Virus record (IMG/VR): IMGVR_UViG_3300009002_000002
Span: 1-57,928 of that record
DNA from: a virus
DNA length: 57,928 bases
Strand: one strand, 5' to 3'
Below are positions 8,251 to 17,900 of this stretch, in pieces. Position numbers and translations under genes: made by a program. How positions within the stretch are numbered: the first letter of the stretch is position 1; each line of letters opens with the position of its first letter. The notes beneath the pieces are model-generated. The model saw only the letters and a list, made by a program, of their open reading frames with translations, had not been told where the DNA came from and made no database searches.

Positions 8251-9873
8251 CTAGTGCAACCAGGAATCATCTCCGTCTGGCGCAACAACCACTTGTCTAG
8301 GCTCGTCAGATTCGTAACTATTAAATCCAATGGGTAATAAACTTTCCATTAGTTCTTCTTCGTTTCTTTGACGCAGTTTATCTACAGTATTTATATCTGT
8401 AATTTCTTTGAAAAAGCCCTGATCTGACATCCAGGCAAAGAGTACTAGACCCATTGCTAGATCATCGTGTTTTCCAGATTCAGCCTGATAACTATTACCT
8501 CTACGAGAGAATGTAGAAAGTTCATTAACTGTTTGAAAATCGTTTACAATCAGTTGGTCCTGCTCAATGAGCATCTTCAGCATATTACAGCCTATCGTCT
8601 TAACTGATTTTGTCGTTCTTATTCCTTTATCTGAGTTTTTTGAGAATCCTGTCGATATTCTTTTACCAGATCGACCCGCAGACTCAGTAAACATCAGAGT
8701 TTCACATTCATATTCATAGTGTAGCACTTCTGCTACTTGTTCACCTATATCATTTACTTCCACTAAAACATATGCATCATTGTAACTCTTTGTGCTTCTG
8801 TGTATTACTTGAGCATAGTCAATGGGCGTAATTGTATTGTCTTTATATACACAAACTTGTTTATACGGCATGGTTGTCACATCAATAATGTGAAATGCCG
8901 AGTAATCTAATCCTTTACCTCTTGAAACATCAACAACACAACAGTAAATGTGTCCTTTTTCGGGTTTCTCGTATACTTTCATGAGTGATGTTTCGTGTAT
9001 AGGAGTCTTTGTTACTAAAGTCTTTAGCTTCGATCCTTCAATCAGTGTGCCCGATGATCCTAGAAATCCACACTCAAATTCTTGTGAGAACTTCTGTGTA
9101 TCGCCTTCCATTGCGGCAAGTGTCTCTTTATGCCACGCTTTGTCTCGACCAGGTACTTTTTGCCAGGGAACCTCAACATATTCGAAACCATTAGTGTCTT
9201 CTTTTGCACCTTGGCAAGTCTTATAAAAGTGATTCAAACCGTTTGGTGTAGATGTGTACAACATCTTTGTGGTTTTACCAGAAGATATCGTTGGAAACAC
9301 TGAAGCAAAGAACTCATCCCAGTTCTCTACGAAAGCAGTCTCATCAATATACAAGAACGAAATCGATTTACCACGAATCGCACTTGATGAAGTTGAGCCA
9401 GCAATAATCTTACATCCATTCTCAAATTCAACAGAACCCTTGTTCCATTCAATGACTCCTTGCTGTAACCACTTGGGCAATGCTTCATATGCAATCTTGA
9501 TTCGATCTAGAATCTCACGAGCCGCATCACCTTTGTTAGCAAGTAAAGCACAAGTCTTATGCTCATTAAATAGAACATAGTGTAGAATCACAGCAACAGC
9601 GGTTGTCGTTTTACCTGCCTGTCTTGATGTTACAACTGTTACTCTACGATTGTTTGTTATCTTTTCAACAATCTCTTTCTGATAATCGTACAATGCGATA
9701 GGTATTAATCCTCTATCCACATGAACGATTTGAATATACTTTTCTGCGAAGTATGTTGGATTCTGAGCGCACTTGATGAATTCACCAACCATATCTGGAG
9801 TAAACTCGATAGGAGTACCCTTTCTCTTCAGATTGATGTTTCCATTATATCCACGATCTAACATATTACTCAT
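8251..9873 (-). CDS. 17: Terminase large subunit gp17
   Basis: Packaging motor and nuclease. The protein has 540 residues (610 in T4). The ATPase domain shows Walker A SRQAGKTT at 83-90, Walker B ISFLYIDE at 171-178 (Asp177, Glu178) and the coupling motif LYTSTPNG at 205-212. The C-terminal RNase H-like nuclease shows Asp315 in VVDVSRGKG, Glu372 in VEVND and Asp470/Asp471 in KHDDLAMG, the expected metal-binding acids. The gene overlaps the end of gp16 by 8 nt, indicating coupled translation of the two terminase subunits. All key residues are intact. Confidence 0.97.
   Translation of the reverse strand: MSNMLDRGYNGNINLKRKGTPIEFTPDMVGEFIKCAQNPTYFAEKYIQIVHVDRGLIPIALYDYQKEIVEKITNNRRVTVVTSRQAGKTTTAVAVILHYVLFNEHKTCALLANKGDAAREILDRIKIAYEALPKWLQQGVIEWNKGSVEFENGCKIIAGSTSSSAIRGKSISFLYIDETAFVENWDEFFASVFPTISSGKTTKMLYTSTPNGLNHFYKTCQGAKEDTNGFEYVEVPWQKVPGRDKAWHKETLAAMEGDTQKFSQEFECGFLGSSGTLIEGSKLKTLVTKTPIHETSLMKVYEKPEKGHIYCCVVDVSRGKGLDYSAFHIIDVTTMPYKQVCVYKDNTITPIDYAQVIHRSTKSYNDAYVLVEVNDIGEQVAEVLHYEYECETLMFTESAGRSGKRISTGFSKNSDKGIRTTKSVKTIGCNMLKMLIEQDQLIVNDFQTVNELSTFSRRGNSYQAESGKHDDLAMGLVLFAWMSDQGFFKEITDINTVDKLRQRNEEELMESLLPIGFNSYESDEPRQVVVAPDGDDSWLH
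8388..8395 (-). promoter_or_regulatory. Possible second late promoter upstream of gp18
   Basis: A perfect TATAAATA lies inside the 3' end of gp17, about 208 nt before gp18. It may add to sheath expression, or it may be chance in AT-rich coding DNA. Confidence 0.35.
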
Positions 9874-10279
9874 CTTTTTCTTTCATGTCCTTTAACAACT
9901 GCTGTAGTTCATTTGTCGAGCCAACAAACAGATTGTTATTAGTGGTCAGACCTTTAGGTGCTGTCTCAATATTCTCTGACTCCACTTTAATCTTGTCAGT
10001 AGACATCTTAACAAGGTCTTTGTTTGCGTCAACAAGCGTCTTCATGATAGTCGATACGACTTCATATGCTCTCGGATGCTCTGATGCTTTTGCTACATCG
10101 AGCATTTGCTCTAACGCCTCTGTTCCAGATTCGATTACATTATAGAAGTTGCTTCTAGCATACTCATAATCTTTATCTATCTTGTCGTCAGTGGGAACTA
10201 CTGTTCTTTCAATCACTTTCCCTTCAACTACATCATTCAGAGGCTCAAGTCCTAGACTTTTACCTATTTCATCATTCAT
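9866..10279 (-). CDS. 16: Terminase small subunit gp16
   Basis: Regulator of packaging and of gp17 ATPase. The 137 residues (164 in T4) are mostly helical, with a central coiled-coil-prone stretch (YARSNFYNVIESGTEALEQM and AYEVVSTIMKTLVDANKDLV) and a C-terminus LQQLLKDMKEKDE. No catalytic motif is expected. The gene lies between gp15 and gp17, with a 9-nt gap before it and an 8-nt overlap with gp17. Called from position, length and the YNVIESGTEAL-type segment that I recall from other T4-like small terminases. Confidence 0.9.
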   Translation of the reverse strand: MNDEIGKSLGLEPLNDVVEGKVIERTVVPTDDKIDKDYEYARSNFYNVIESGTEALEQMLDVAKASEHPRAYEVVSTIMKTLVDANKDLVKMSTDKIKVESENIETAPKGLTTNNNLFVGSTNELQQLLKDMKEKDE

Positions 10280-10288
10280 AACATACCT

Positions 10289-11248
10289 TTATGTATTTTC
10301 AATATCTGTTATAATTGTCATTCCTTGCCAACTATCATTCTCGTTTATATCAGCAGGGACAGGGGTTGCTGTTGCTCCCGCAGGGGCATTAGTTGCTGGG
10401 TTTGCTGGTGCTGTAAATGTACCGCCTATTTTGTAAACTACTGAGGTAGTGCTAAGATATGTGTTCCAAGCTGTTTGATTTTCACTACTTGTACCGCTAC
10501 CTAGATCATATATTCTATAGCTAGTACCCGTAGTTAATCCAGATAGTGCCTGAGGGACAGCAGGGGTTATATCTAGTTGCTCTCCACCCGCAGTTATTGG
10601 TGGAAGATCGGGATACAAATCAACATCAACAAACTTAATTTGCTTCTTAGGAGATGTTGGACCAAAGAAGAATGCTTTCATTGTAAAGTTAAGTGTCCAA
10701 ATCAACGCTCTTCGTGTTTGAAAGTCTGCCTCATATGTGTCTTCTTGCGATACACCAGTCAACACAACTGGAATATCGACATAAGTGTTTAACTCGTCTA
10801 TCATCTTAACGCTTACTGTGCAATCTGGCTTAAAGTATGGTAATATTTGCTCAAGAATTTTCATTCCATCTTCATTGTATTTTGTCATGATGTTTAGTTG
10901 AAATTCTATATCATACGGAGCAGGAGCAAACATCGTACTTACTCTTCCATCAGAAGTCGGTGACCCTTTAACCTGTGTCGTCAAACTGGTTAGTTTTCGC
11001 TCAGAACTGTAGTTCATACCAGTAATTTCAAATGACATTCTTGGTAAAGTAATTGCAGGAGCATTGAGATTCGGATCTTGTTCTAGTTTAGCAAGAATCT
11101 TCTGCATGGGTGCATAGTTAATAGGCACCTTCATCTTTTGAACTGAAGTTGATCCGCTCTTTCTTTCGATTTGAAGATTGTTAAACATCGTGCCGAATAC
11201 GGCTACATATCTTCTCGTTGATTCGTTGTAAAAATGAGTACCGTACAT
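10289..11248 (-). CDS. 15: Tail terminator / sheath stabilizer gp15
   Basis: Hexamer that caps the top of tube and sheath before head joining. It has 319 residues (272 in T4). The N-terminal 200 residues are canonical: MYGTHFYNESTRRYVAVFGT, VPINYAPMQKILAKLEQDP, ITLPRMSFEI and FTMKAFFFGP. Residues about 236-300 (nt 10349-10543) carry GTSYRIYDLG and IGGTFTAPANPA, a module repeated in fibre and baseplate proteins of this window and apparently appended here. The start overlaps the gp14 stop as TAATG, so translation is coupled. Confidence 0.95.
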   Translation of the reverse strand: MYGTHFYNESTRRYVAVFGTMFNNLQIERKSGSTSVQKMKVPINYAPMQKILAKLEQDPNLNAPAITLPRMSFEITGMNYSSERKLTSLTTQVKGSPTSDGRVSTMFAPAPYDIEFQLNIMTKYNEDGMKILEQILPYFKPDCTVSVKMIDELNTYVDIPVVLTGVSQEDTYEADFQTRRALIWTLNFTMKAFFFGPTSPKKQIKFVDVDLYPDLPPITAGGEQLDITPAVPQALSGLTTGTSYRIYDLGSGTSSENQTAWNTYLSTTSVVYKIGGTFTAPANPATNAPAGATATPVPADINENDSWQGMTIITDIENT

Positions 11249-12288
11249 TAGAGGTCTAAGTCTCCGAATGGATTAGTTTCAGTAAAGTCTATTAGATTAT
11301 CAGCGAAAGTTCCCACTGTGGTGTTATCTGCTAATGCGTCATATGCTTCTACATTATCAATTCTAGAAGCAACTAATGTTATCGTTCCATACTCTGTGCC
11401 GTCATCAGTTCTGTAGTAATATTCGCCAGGGGCTACAGCATTAGTGCCCGTAGTAGTTGGAGTAAAGGTCGTTTTCGCACCAGAACCTCCCAATGTGCCT
11501 GCTGTAACTTGTCCTGCAACTAGAACATCTGTAGAAGGATCTGATGTCGTGTATATCTGTAATCTTTTAGCAGAGTTTGTCAAATCTGTCTGATCAAATA
11601 CATATGTTCTGCCTATCTCAAGTTCTATAGAAAGATTTTTAACATGACTTGCAAATGGAAGTTTAGTAGTATCCATCAATAAGAATCCATTGTCGTACTT
11701 GACTCCGTATGTCACAGAATCAGATGGAACAAATAGATCAACTTTATCAAATGCTTCATCAATGAACTTTTGACCCGTAGTAAATCTTTCTCCGCTGAAC
11801 TCAAAGAGTTCTGCTCTGAGATCATACATTTGAATGGAGCCCATTTGATAGAAGATTGACTCGTGTTCCACATGCTGGATTTCAAATATCTTATTATTCA
11901 ATGGAAGATAAATTAAATCGCCTTCTCTAGGCCTAGTGTTAGACTCGTTTGTTCCAATTTCAGATTCATATGTTCTTTTAGCTATTGTCATGGTAATGGA
12001 GTCACGAATTTCAAGACCAAATTTAGATAAGAAGTCGCCTTCTCCTTCGAAGCCATCAACACTTTTCACATACATTTCTGCCATATATGCATCATTAAAT
12101 GTCGATAAGTCGTCTTCGTTCAATATATCATCTCTAATGACTCTAACTCCATTCTGTAGTGTAGATAGTGTTCTAGGAATATACCACACATCCATGCCGT
12201 AGACTTTTATCGACTCAATAACCAAGTCTTCGATGAGAGTCTGCTCCATCGAGTTCTCGAAGTTTTCAAAATAATAGTTTTTAGCCAC
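11248..12288 (-). CDS. 14: Neck protein gp14
   Basis: Head-completion/neck protein joining portal and tail. It has 346 residues (256 in T4). Conserved features are YYFENFENSMEQTLIEDLV, YGMDVWYIPRTL, FNDAYMAEMYVKSVDGFEG and FLSKFGLEIRDSIT. The start codon is GTG (nt 12288); no ATG lies nearby and an AGGA ribosome site is 7 nt upstream. Residues about 215-300 (nt about 11400-11660) are an insertion with GRTYVFDQTDLTN, GTLGGSGAKTTFTP and APGEYYYRTDDG, which resembles a cupredoxin-like phage module. The gene is flanked by gp13 (4-nt gap) and gp15 (1-nt overlap). Confidence 0.93.
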   Translation of the reverse strand: MAKNYYFENFENSMEQTLIEDLVIESIKVYGMDVWYIPRTLSTLQNGVRVIRDDILNEDDLSTFNDAYMAEMYVKSVDGFEGEGDFLSKFGLEIRDSITMTIAKRTYESEIGTNESNTRPREGDLIYLPLNNKIFEIQHVEHESIFYQMGSIQMYDLRAELFEFSGERFTTGQKFIDEAFDKVDLFVPSDSVTYGVKYDNGFLLMDTTKLPFASHVKNLSIELEIGRTYVFDQTDLTNSAKRLQIYTTSDPSTDVLVAGQVTAGTLGGSGAKTTFTPTTTGTNAVAPGEYYYRTDDGTEYGTITLVASRIDNVEAYDALADNTTVGTFADNLIDFTETNPFGDLDL

Positions 12289-12292
12289 TTTT

Positions 12293-13327
12293 TTATCCTA
12301 TCATATCGACAGACGGTAGAGAATAGCTATTAGACATTTCTTCTTCTAGCCTCTGTATCTCTTCTCGTGCATCGCTTAAAATTTGTTCTCCATTGAACTG
12401 AACACCACCAGGCAATGTCATGCCGTTGAACTTAGTGAGATTTGATCCCCACTGATATTTAATTTTTGCTGTTGCATAGTTTTGCAAGAAACGATCTTTC
12501 CACACATCTGCGTATGTGTTAGGATCTACAACCTGATATGCTTCTATCACAATGTAGTGTCCTACTGTTAGATTGCTCCAGTCCATATCTAGATTGATTC
12601 GATCTAAATGACGATTATATCTTAGAGGCACTGCGCCAACAAGTAATTCTTCTATGAGTTGCATATGTTGCATCGACATCTGAAAGTTTAAAAGAGGTCC
12701 CATGTTAATATCATGTAGATTATGTAGTACATACTGATATTTTGCATTGAAAATACCACTACCCAAAGATACATTAGACTCTGGAGAAAATACATTGATT
12801 GCACCGATGATGTTTTCTGGTACAGAAATATACTCAAGTTCGAATGTGCCTTGATGAATAGCAGTAATCGATGTAGCAGATCCACTAGCTGTACTACCAA
12901 CTTTAGTCATAAATGTATCGCTAGTAACATATTTACCCACATTAAATTGTCCACTAGTAGGCTTTTTAAAGAATAATCTTTTCTTACCGGCAGTGTTGTC
13001 CACAGCAATGACAGTTGCAGATGCTGTTCCGTCTGTAGCACCTGAGTCGCCATTTTCTACTTCTTTAATCACATCTCCAACTTTAAAATGTGGAGTACTG
13101 TCGGGATCAAGTTCAATACCATCTGCGACAGTAACGCTAGAATTTGTTACTTGATGCTTAACATATGTCTTTTCAACACCATCAAAATGATAATCTGCAT
13201 AGTATGACAGTGCCTCGTCAACACGATCATCTACTTGATCTTGATCGACATTGATTTCAATAACTGGTTTACCCAGCTTTCTCAAACAATATTCTTTAAA
13301 TTCTGCTTTAGTTGTAGGCTGTGCCAT
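12293..13327 (-). CDS. 13: Neck protein gp13
   Basis: Head-completion/neck protein. It has 344 residues (309 in T4). The start FKEYCLRKLGKPVIEINVDQ, followed by DDRVDEALSYYADYHFDG, is diagnostic. The C-terminal half contains MDWSNLTVGHYIVIEAYQV, DVWKDRFLQNYATAKIKYQW and the typical end REEIQRLEEEMSNSYSLP. Residues about 60-160 hold an insertion of VGDVI and GKKRLFFKKPTSGQF type that accounts for the extra length and looks like a beta-rich interaction module. It heads the gp13-14-15-16-17 unit, with a late box 33 nt upstream. Confidence 0.94.
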   Translation of the reverse strand: MAQPTTKAEFKEYCLRKLGKPVIEINVDQDQVDDRVDEALSYYADYHFDGVEKTYVKHQVTNSSVTVADGIELDPDSTPHFKVGDVIKEVENGDSGATDGTASATVIAVDNTAGKKRLFFKKPTSGQFNVGKYVTSDTFMTKVGSTASGSATSITAIHQGTFELEYISVPENIIGAINVFSPESNVSLGSGIFNAKYQYVLHNLHDINMGPLLNFQMSMQHMQLIEELLVGAVPLRYNRHLDRINLDMDWSNLTVGHYIVIEAYQVVDPNTYADVWKDRFLQNYATAKIKYQWGSNLTKFNGMTLPGGVQFNGEQILSDAREEIQRLEEEMSNSYSLPSVDMIG

Positions 13328-13359
13328 GTTTATATCCTAAAATTTGTTGGTAATTATAG

Positions 13360-13367
13360 TATTTATA
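13360..13367 (-). promoter_or_regulatory. Late promoter box for gp13-17 unit
   Basis: TATAAATA on the minus strand, 33 nt before the gp13 ATG. It is framed by 7-bp inverted arms TTATAGT (13354-13360) and ACTATAA (13369-13375). Confidence 0.78.
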
Positions 13368-13377
13368 CACTATAAAG

Positions 13378-14481
13378 TTAAGCTAAGTTCTCTACTGTTC
13401 CATAAATTTTTCGTAGTCTTATTGTATGATATTGTCCTATCTTATCATTATACAGTCTAGACTGCACAAGTATGTCAGTCTTTGTGGTTGTTTCTGGTAA
13501 TATTATATCGAAATTTTGTGAGAAATTGAGGTCGCCATTAACTGCGTAGGGTCCTGTATGATACAGATCAAGCTGATAAACTTTAGACTCGTTTACTATC
13601 TCATAGAACTGTCCAGCAGAAGTAAACCTTTCAGCACTAAAATATACTGTGTCTCCTTGATTGAAATCGAAACCAGGTGTGTCCACAAAGCCTGTATTAT
13701 ATTTAATCTCAGTTTCATCCAGATAAGAGTTATAGAAAAAAGTTTCTATGTCCATGTCATTGAAGCCGGCTGATGTAGATGCTATCTTACCAAAATAGGT
13801 AAGCTTGTCAGTGACATTACCCGCTATTCGCAGTTTTCTTGCTATTGTCGAGCCAAGTTCTGTCAAATCGACTGCTGTCGTACTGAACAACACAGTACCC
13901 ACAGCAATTGCATCAGCACCTTTAGACTTAGCAACTAATCTGTACTGTATATCAAACTCTGCATCAGAGGCAACCCCGCCGGCTGATACATACCAATCAT
14001 AATTGATATTAACTCTTTGTCTTTTTGTTGTTCCTGAATATGGTGCGGGTATACCTAAAGGATTAGAGTTAGCATAATCACTACCGAAGTGGGTGGTATA
14101 ACTACCAACATCCTCGGCAAAATTTTGTGTCTGACCACTTGTAGGATTTAAGGTACCCTGATAATCACTTCTTCGTATACTAAATCTTTTTACGAATGGA
14201 TATGTCTCGGTCTTTACACTATTAATCAAAGTTGTAAGACTTCCACCATCTTTCCACTTTTGAGAAGACCCGTCATAGTACAGATATGCACCATTTTCTG
14301 GATTCGTTATATCCGTATTTGATAGCGAATCTAATGTCAGATTAGACGGATCTACTTGAAAGTTATCTACTACTAAGTTTCCGTCTATATCCAATTTTGC
14401 GTCTAATGACTGTGCTTGACTAACCTGTGCCACAAGATTTTGATTAGTAGATACTGATCCGCTAATCTCTTCATCACTCAT
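13378..14481 (-). CDS. Structural protein, fibre/whisker-like, unknown role
   Basis: 367 residues between the neck genes and the fibre cassette. The N-terminal half contains SLDAKLDIDGNLVVDNFQVD and NPENGAYLYYDGSSQKWKDG, phrases typical of phage fibre and appendage shafts. The C-terminal half is a beta-rich domain with many aromatic residues (FSIRRSDYQGTLNP, TVYFSAERFTSAGQFYEI), suggesting a knob. No enzyme motif or membrane segment is seen. The start overlaps the stop of the preceding 136-aa gene as TAATG, so the two are coupled. A neck whisker or collar fibre is a reasonable inference from its place beside gp13, but the family is not one I can name. Confidence 0.7.
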   Translation of the reverse strand: MSDEEISGSVSTNQNLVAQVSQAQSLDAKLDIDGNLVVDNFQVDPSNLTLDSLSNTDITNPENGAYLYYDGSSQKWKDGGSLTTLINSVKTETYPFVKRFSIRRSDYQGTLNPTSGQTQNFAEDVGSYTTHFGSDYANSNPLGIPAPYSGTTKRQRVNINYDWYVSAGGVASDAEFDIQYRLVAKSKGADAIAVGTVLFSTTAVDLTELGSTIARKLRIAGNVTDKLTYFGKIASTSAGFNDMDIETFFYNSYLDETEIKYNTGFVDTPGFDFNQGDTVYFSAERFTSAGQFYEIVNESKVYQLDLYHTGPYAVNGDLNFSQNFDIILPETTTKTDILVQSRLYNDKIGQYHTIRLRKIYGTVENLA

Positions 14482-14891
14482 TACTTGGTTATCCCTGCTG
14501 TAACGGTCACTGTCCCTTGCACGACACGAGTGACAACATTCGGTGTGCTATTGTCAGCTATTTCTACATCATATAGATATCTACCTGCTTCTATATTTGC
14601 TGTTCCTACTTGTGCTGGCTGTGCTTGAACAAAACCAGCTTGACCTCTAGTGCCAGATTCTGCTGTTGCAACTTTAGCCCCACTGCTCAAAGTTAGAACA
14701 ATTTGTCCCAAGTTATCGTTATGTGTACATATAAAAGATGCACTTGCGGTTGATTGACTAGGGTTCTTTCTCATTTGTGCATGAATAAGATGATGTGTAA
14801 GGTTATATGCCTGCCCATCTGCCGCTTTTAGATCAATAGTAGCAGTAAAATCTGCACCTTGATCGACTGTTAAATTTGCTTTAATTGCCAT
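14481..14891 (-). CDS. Small beta-sandwich virion protein
   Basis: 136 residues from ATG 14891, chosen because GGAG lies about 8 nt upstream and a late box lies 27 nt upstream. A longer in-frame reading to 15137 would run back through the promoter and into the opposite-strand gene. The sequence MAIKANLTVDQGADFTATID, then LIHAQMRKNP and AGRYLYDVEI, ending VTRVVQGTVTVTAGI, matches a small phage structural family I recall from marine T4-like phages, with an upper-baseplate/BppU-like Ig fold (inference). It is likely a spacer or adaptor for an appendage. It is transcribed away from the plus-strand gene at 14965 and coupled to the 367-aa gene after it. Confidence 0.78.
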   Translation of the reverse strand: MAIKANLTVDQGADFTATIDLKAADGQAYNLTHHLIHAQMRKNPSQSTASASFICTHNDNLGQIVLTLSSGAKVATAESGTRGQAGFVQAQPAQVGTANIEAGRYLYDVEIADNSTPNVVTRVVQGTVTVTAGITK

Positions 14892-14915
14892 GTAATTTCT
14901 CCAATAGATACTACA

Positions 14916-14931
14916 GTTATTTATAAATAAC
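14916..14931. promoter_or_regulatory. Palindromic divergent late promoter
   Basis: GTTATTTATAAATAAC is a perfect 16-bp palindrome. It contains TATAAATA on the plus strand (14922-14929, 35 nt before ATG 14965) and on the minus strand (14925-14918, 27 nt before ATG 14891). The two boxes overlap by 4 bp, so one site serves both divergent genes and two polymerases could not occupy it at once. Confidence 0.85.
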
Positions 14932-14964
14932 AGAATAACCCTATAAGAACTAATTGGAAGAACT

Positions 14965-17900
14965 ATGTCAAGAACAAAGTATATAAAATTTGGTGCTAGA
15001 GCAGACAAAAACTTATCAGATTTACCTAATCCTACTCTAGCACTAGATAATATATTAGATAATATATCTGTGCAGGTAGACAGTGACGGTAATCCTTTAA
15101 GGTTCACATCTGCCGATCTTCTTCCTTTAGTAGGCATCGCTCAGGGTCCTTTAGCAGATAGAGTCGATGCAAACGGAAACTCGACAGAGTTTACCCAACT
15201 AGCAAACACTACAGTAGAGGGCACGCTAGTAGGTTCTGATAATACATCTGTAATCATTGAGCCCAGAGTAACAATTCAAGACCATATAAACAACTTTAAA
15301 GTGTCGCTAGGTGATCCGCCATGGATAAATGGCGGCATAGGACCTAGCGCAACTATAGCGTCAGTGGAAAGACTTAACGGTAATACGATAAACTATCCAG
15401 AATCTTTGATTAATGCAACTCAGTCTCGCCAAGGAAACGAATACAGGGTTCTTGCTGGCGATGCGACCATGACATTTGATAATTTGCAACTCGTATGTGA
15501 TTCCCTGTATGGCGATACCACTAGCACTACTAGAATTACTTCACCTGTAGGCAATGGCGTATTAGAAACAACAACTATAACTAATGGTTTGCCGTGTGTC
15601 ATCACATCATCTGGATCTTTTGACTTCACAACAGTAGGAGCAAGCACAGCTAATCCTCCTGTGGGAACAAGATTTTTACCAACATCGAGCGGCACTGCAA
15701 CGGGCGGATCTAAGGTAATATCGAGTAAAGCACTAGGCTCTCTTGTGCAGAATAAGATGTATACTATCACTAGAGTGGGTAGTGTGTCTGCAAACGCCTC
15801 TGAGTGGACAGCGATAGGAGTGACTGGTATACCGTATGTGGGTCAGCAGTTTATTTGTAGTAAAGCGCCCGCAGATCAGACAACAGTTGCAGATGCTTTC
15901 GCATTAGAGCATTGGTCTATAGGAGATCGTTTAACACATACTGTTGCAGAAAACTTCTCGGCGAACATTGGAGGAATACCCGTAAAAATCAATCTGAAAA
16001 ACCAGACATTGCCTTCGGGTGAGGGATCGACTACATTAGATCCAAATTCAGCAGATTTACCGGTAAGTCAATTCTACACTAAGAAAGTTGATACTGCCAA
16101 TCTATCGGACCTAATCACAAATGCAGACTTCTGGAGCGATGGTAAGTTAAAACTAACTGGTCCACTTCATCCAGACTTTAGTGATGTGACTGGTGGAGCA
16201 GTTTGGGAAGGATATCAAAGCGGATTCTTTTCCCCAAAGTTTTTCACAAATGCTTTTTTTGCGATAGAAGAAGATGTCAACGAAGATGATAATTGGACAC
16301 TCATCAAAGGCATAAATGCATTCGAATTTGAAACATTGAGAGAGGTTTCGTGGTCGACTGTGAATAATGTTACGAGACTTACTCTTCATGAGGCAAACGA
16401 CTGGAAAAGAATATGTGTAAATCATGCCTGTTCTATCAATGGAGTTGAGACTCTTGTCGCTAAAGTATATCAAGAATTTGATACTGCTCACGGTAAATAT
16501 AGGTATTACGCAGACTTAGATCAAGACACAGGATCTACTGGATATGACTATATGTCTTTTTCATATGACCGATCAGAGCATGATCTGCATACAGGCAACA
16601 CAGTAATCTTTACTCCGCCAGCAGAAGGTAAAAGAAGAAGAGTTAGATATAGTGCTTGGTGGTACACGCCAAACGATAACGACCAAGCGCAATACTTAAA
16701 TGAGAAATTGTTTGAACATGACAACATCAGTGGATCACCTTTATCGTATGCATACTTCTATCCTGATAATGGAGAAACTGAAACTTTTGGAAGATATACT
16801 TTTCCATATTTTGTTGACAATCATGCAAAAGTTACGAAACAAGAGACTAACTCAAAGCTAACTGTTGATAATACTATATCCTTGCTACTTTATAGCGCAA
16901 AACAGGCAGCGGCTGATGTGTTTAACCACTCATCTGGAGCGGCGACAATATCGATACATCACTTTAAGCACACCAACTCTACAGGAAAACTAGAAGTTGA
17001 CACAGAGGTAGGTACTGGATCTCCATTCTCGACATCATCAGTGGGCGATGTCATAACAATCTTGCCTTCGTATGTCGATACTGATGATACTACTAGAGAG
17101 TGGACAAATGCTTCAAATAAACTCTGGTCTTTTCAAATACTTGATTTGGTTAGTTCTAATAAAGCGTTCGTGTCTCAAGTCTTAGGCTCAGGAGCAGGTG
17201 TTGCGGCTACAACAACTCTGAGATTCATCTCTTCAAAAAACGAAGGATTAGTTGGAGTATACAAAGCAAAAAGACTAAGCGACACATCTATAGAAATTAG
17301 ACTCGTTGATGGAGTAGCTGGATCTTTTCAAAGGAGCGTATTGGATATAGTAGAAGGCGACTTACTATATTATGGAGAAGTTCCAAAGTCTACGGCCACG
17401 GGATCGCTTTCTGTATCTGATAAGCCATATTTGATAGAAAAGGTTGTAGAGTCTGGTGGAGTAGCTACTTTGACAGTAGCGGATCATCCATCTCTGGCCA
17501 CTGATGTTTTGGCCACGCTAAATTTTGGAGTTGCACACATATACTCAAGCAGAGGGCTGAACGATGTAACAGGCGTTTACGAGTGTGGTGGAGTATTTGG
17601 AGTAGAAGTAGCGAGCAACAACACTCTCAGCGATGGAAATTCTAACAGCGAAATAACACTAACAGCTACAAACTATAGTAGAATCGCTGTTAATGATAGA
17701 GTGTACTTTGAGTCTTCAATACCACAGGCGACTCAGCCTGGTTTAGTAGGCGAAGCTACGCTAGTAGCATCAACACCCGGATCTAATAAAATAACTCTAA
17801 AGAATGAGAGTGGAGCAACAGTCAATATTACAGCCGATGTTAATGCGGGAGCGACTATTATTATCGTTCCTCATACAAACTATTCCAGTTCAGTTACCGA

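Noticed and set aside
14892-15137. N-terminal extension of the 136-aa protein to 218 residues
   Set aside because: It would run through the palindromic promoter and the opposite-strand gene; the ATG at 14891 has a GGAG site and a late box at proper distance.
15420-15770. 116-codon open frame antisense to the plus-strand fibre gene
   Set aside because: Shadow frame with Val/Leu/Pro repeats arising from the complement of the coding frame; no promoter or ribosome site.
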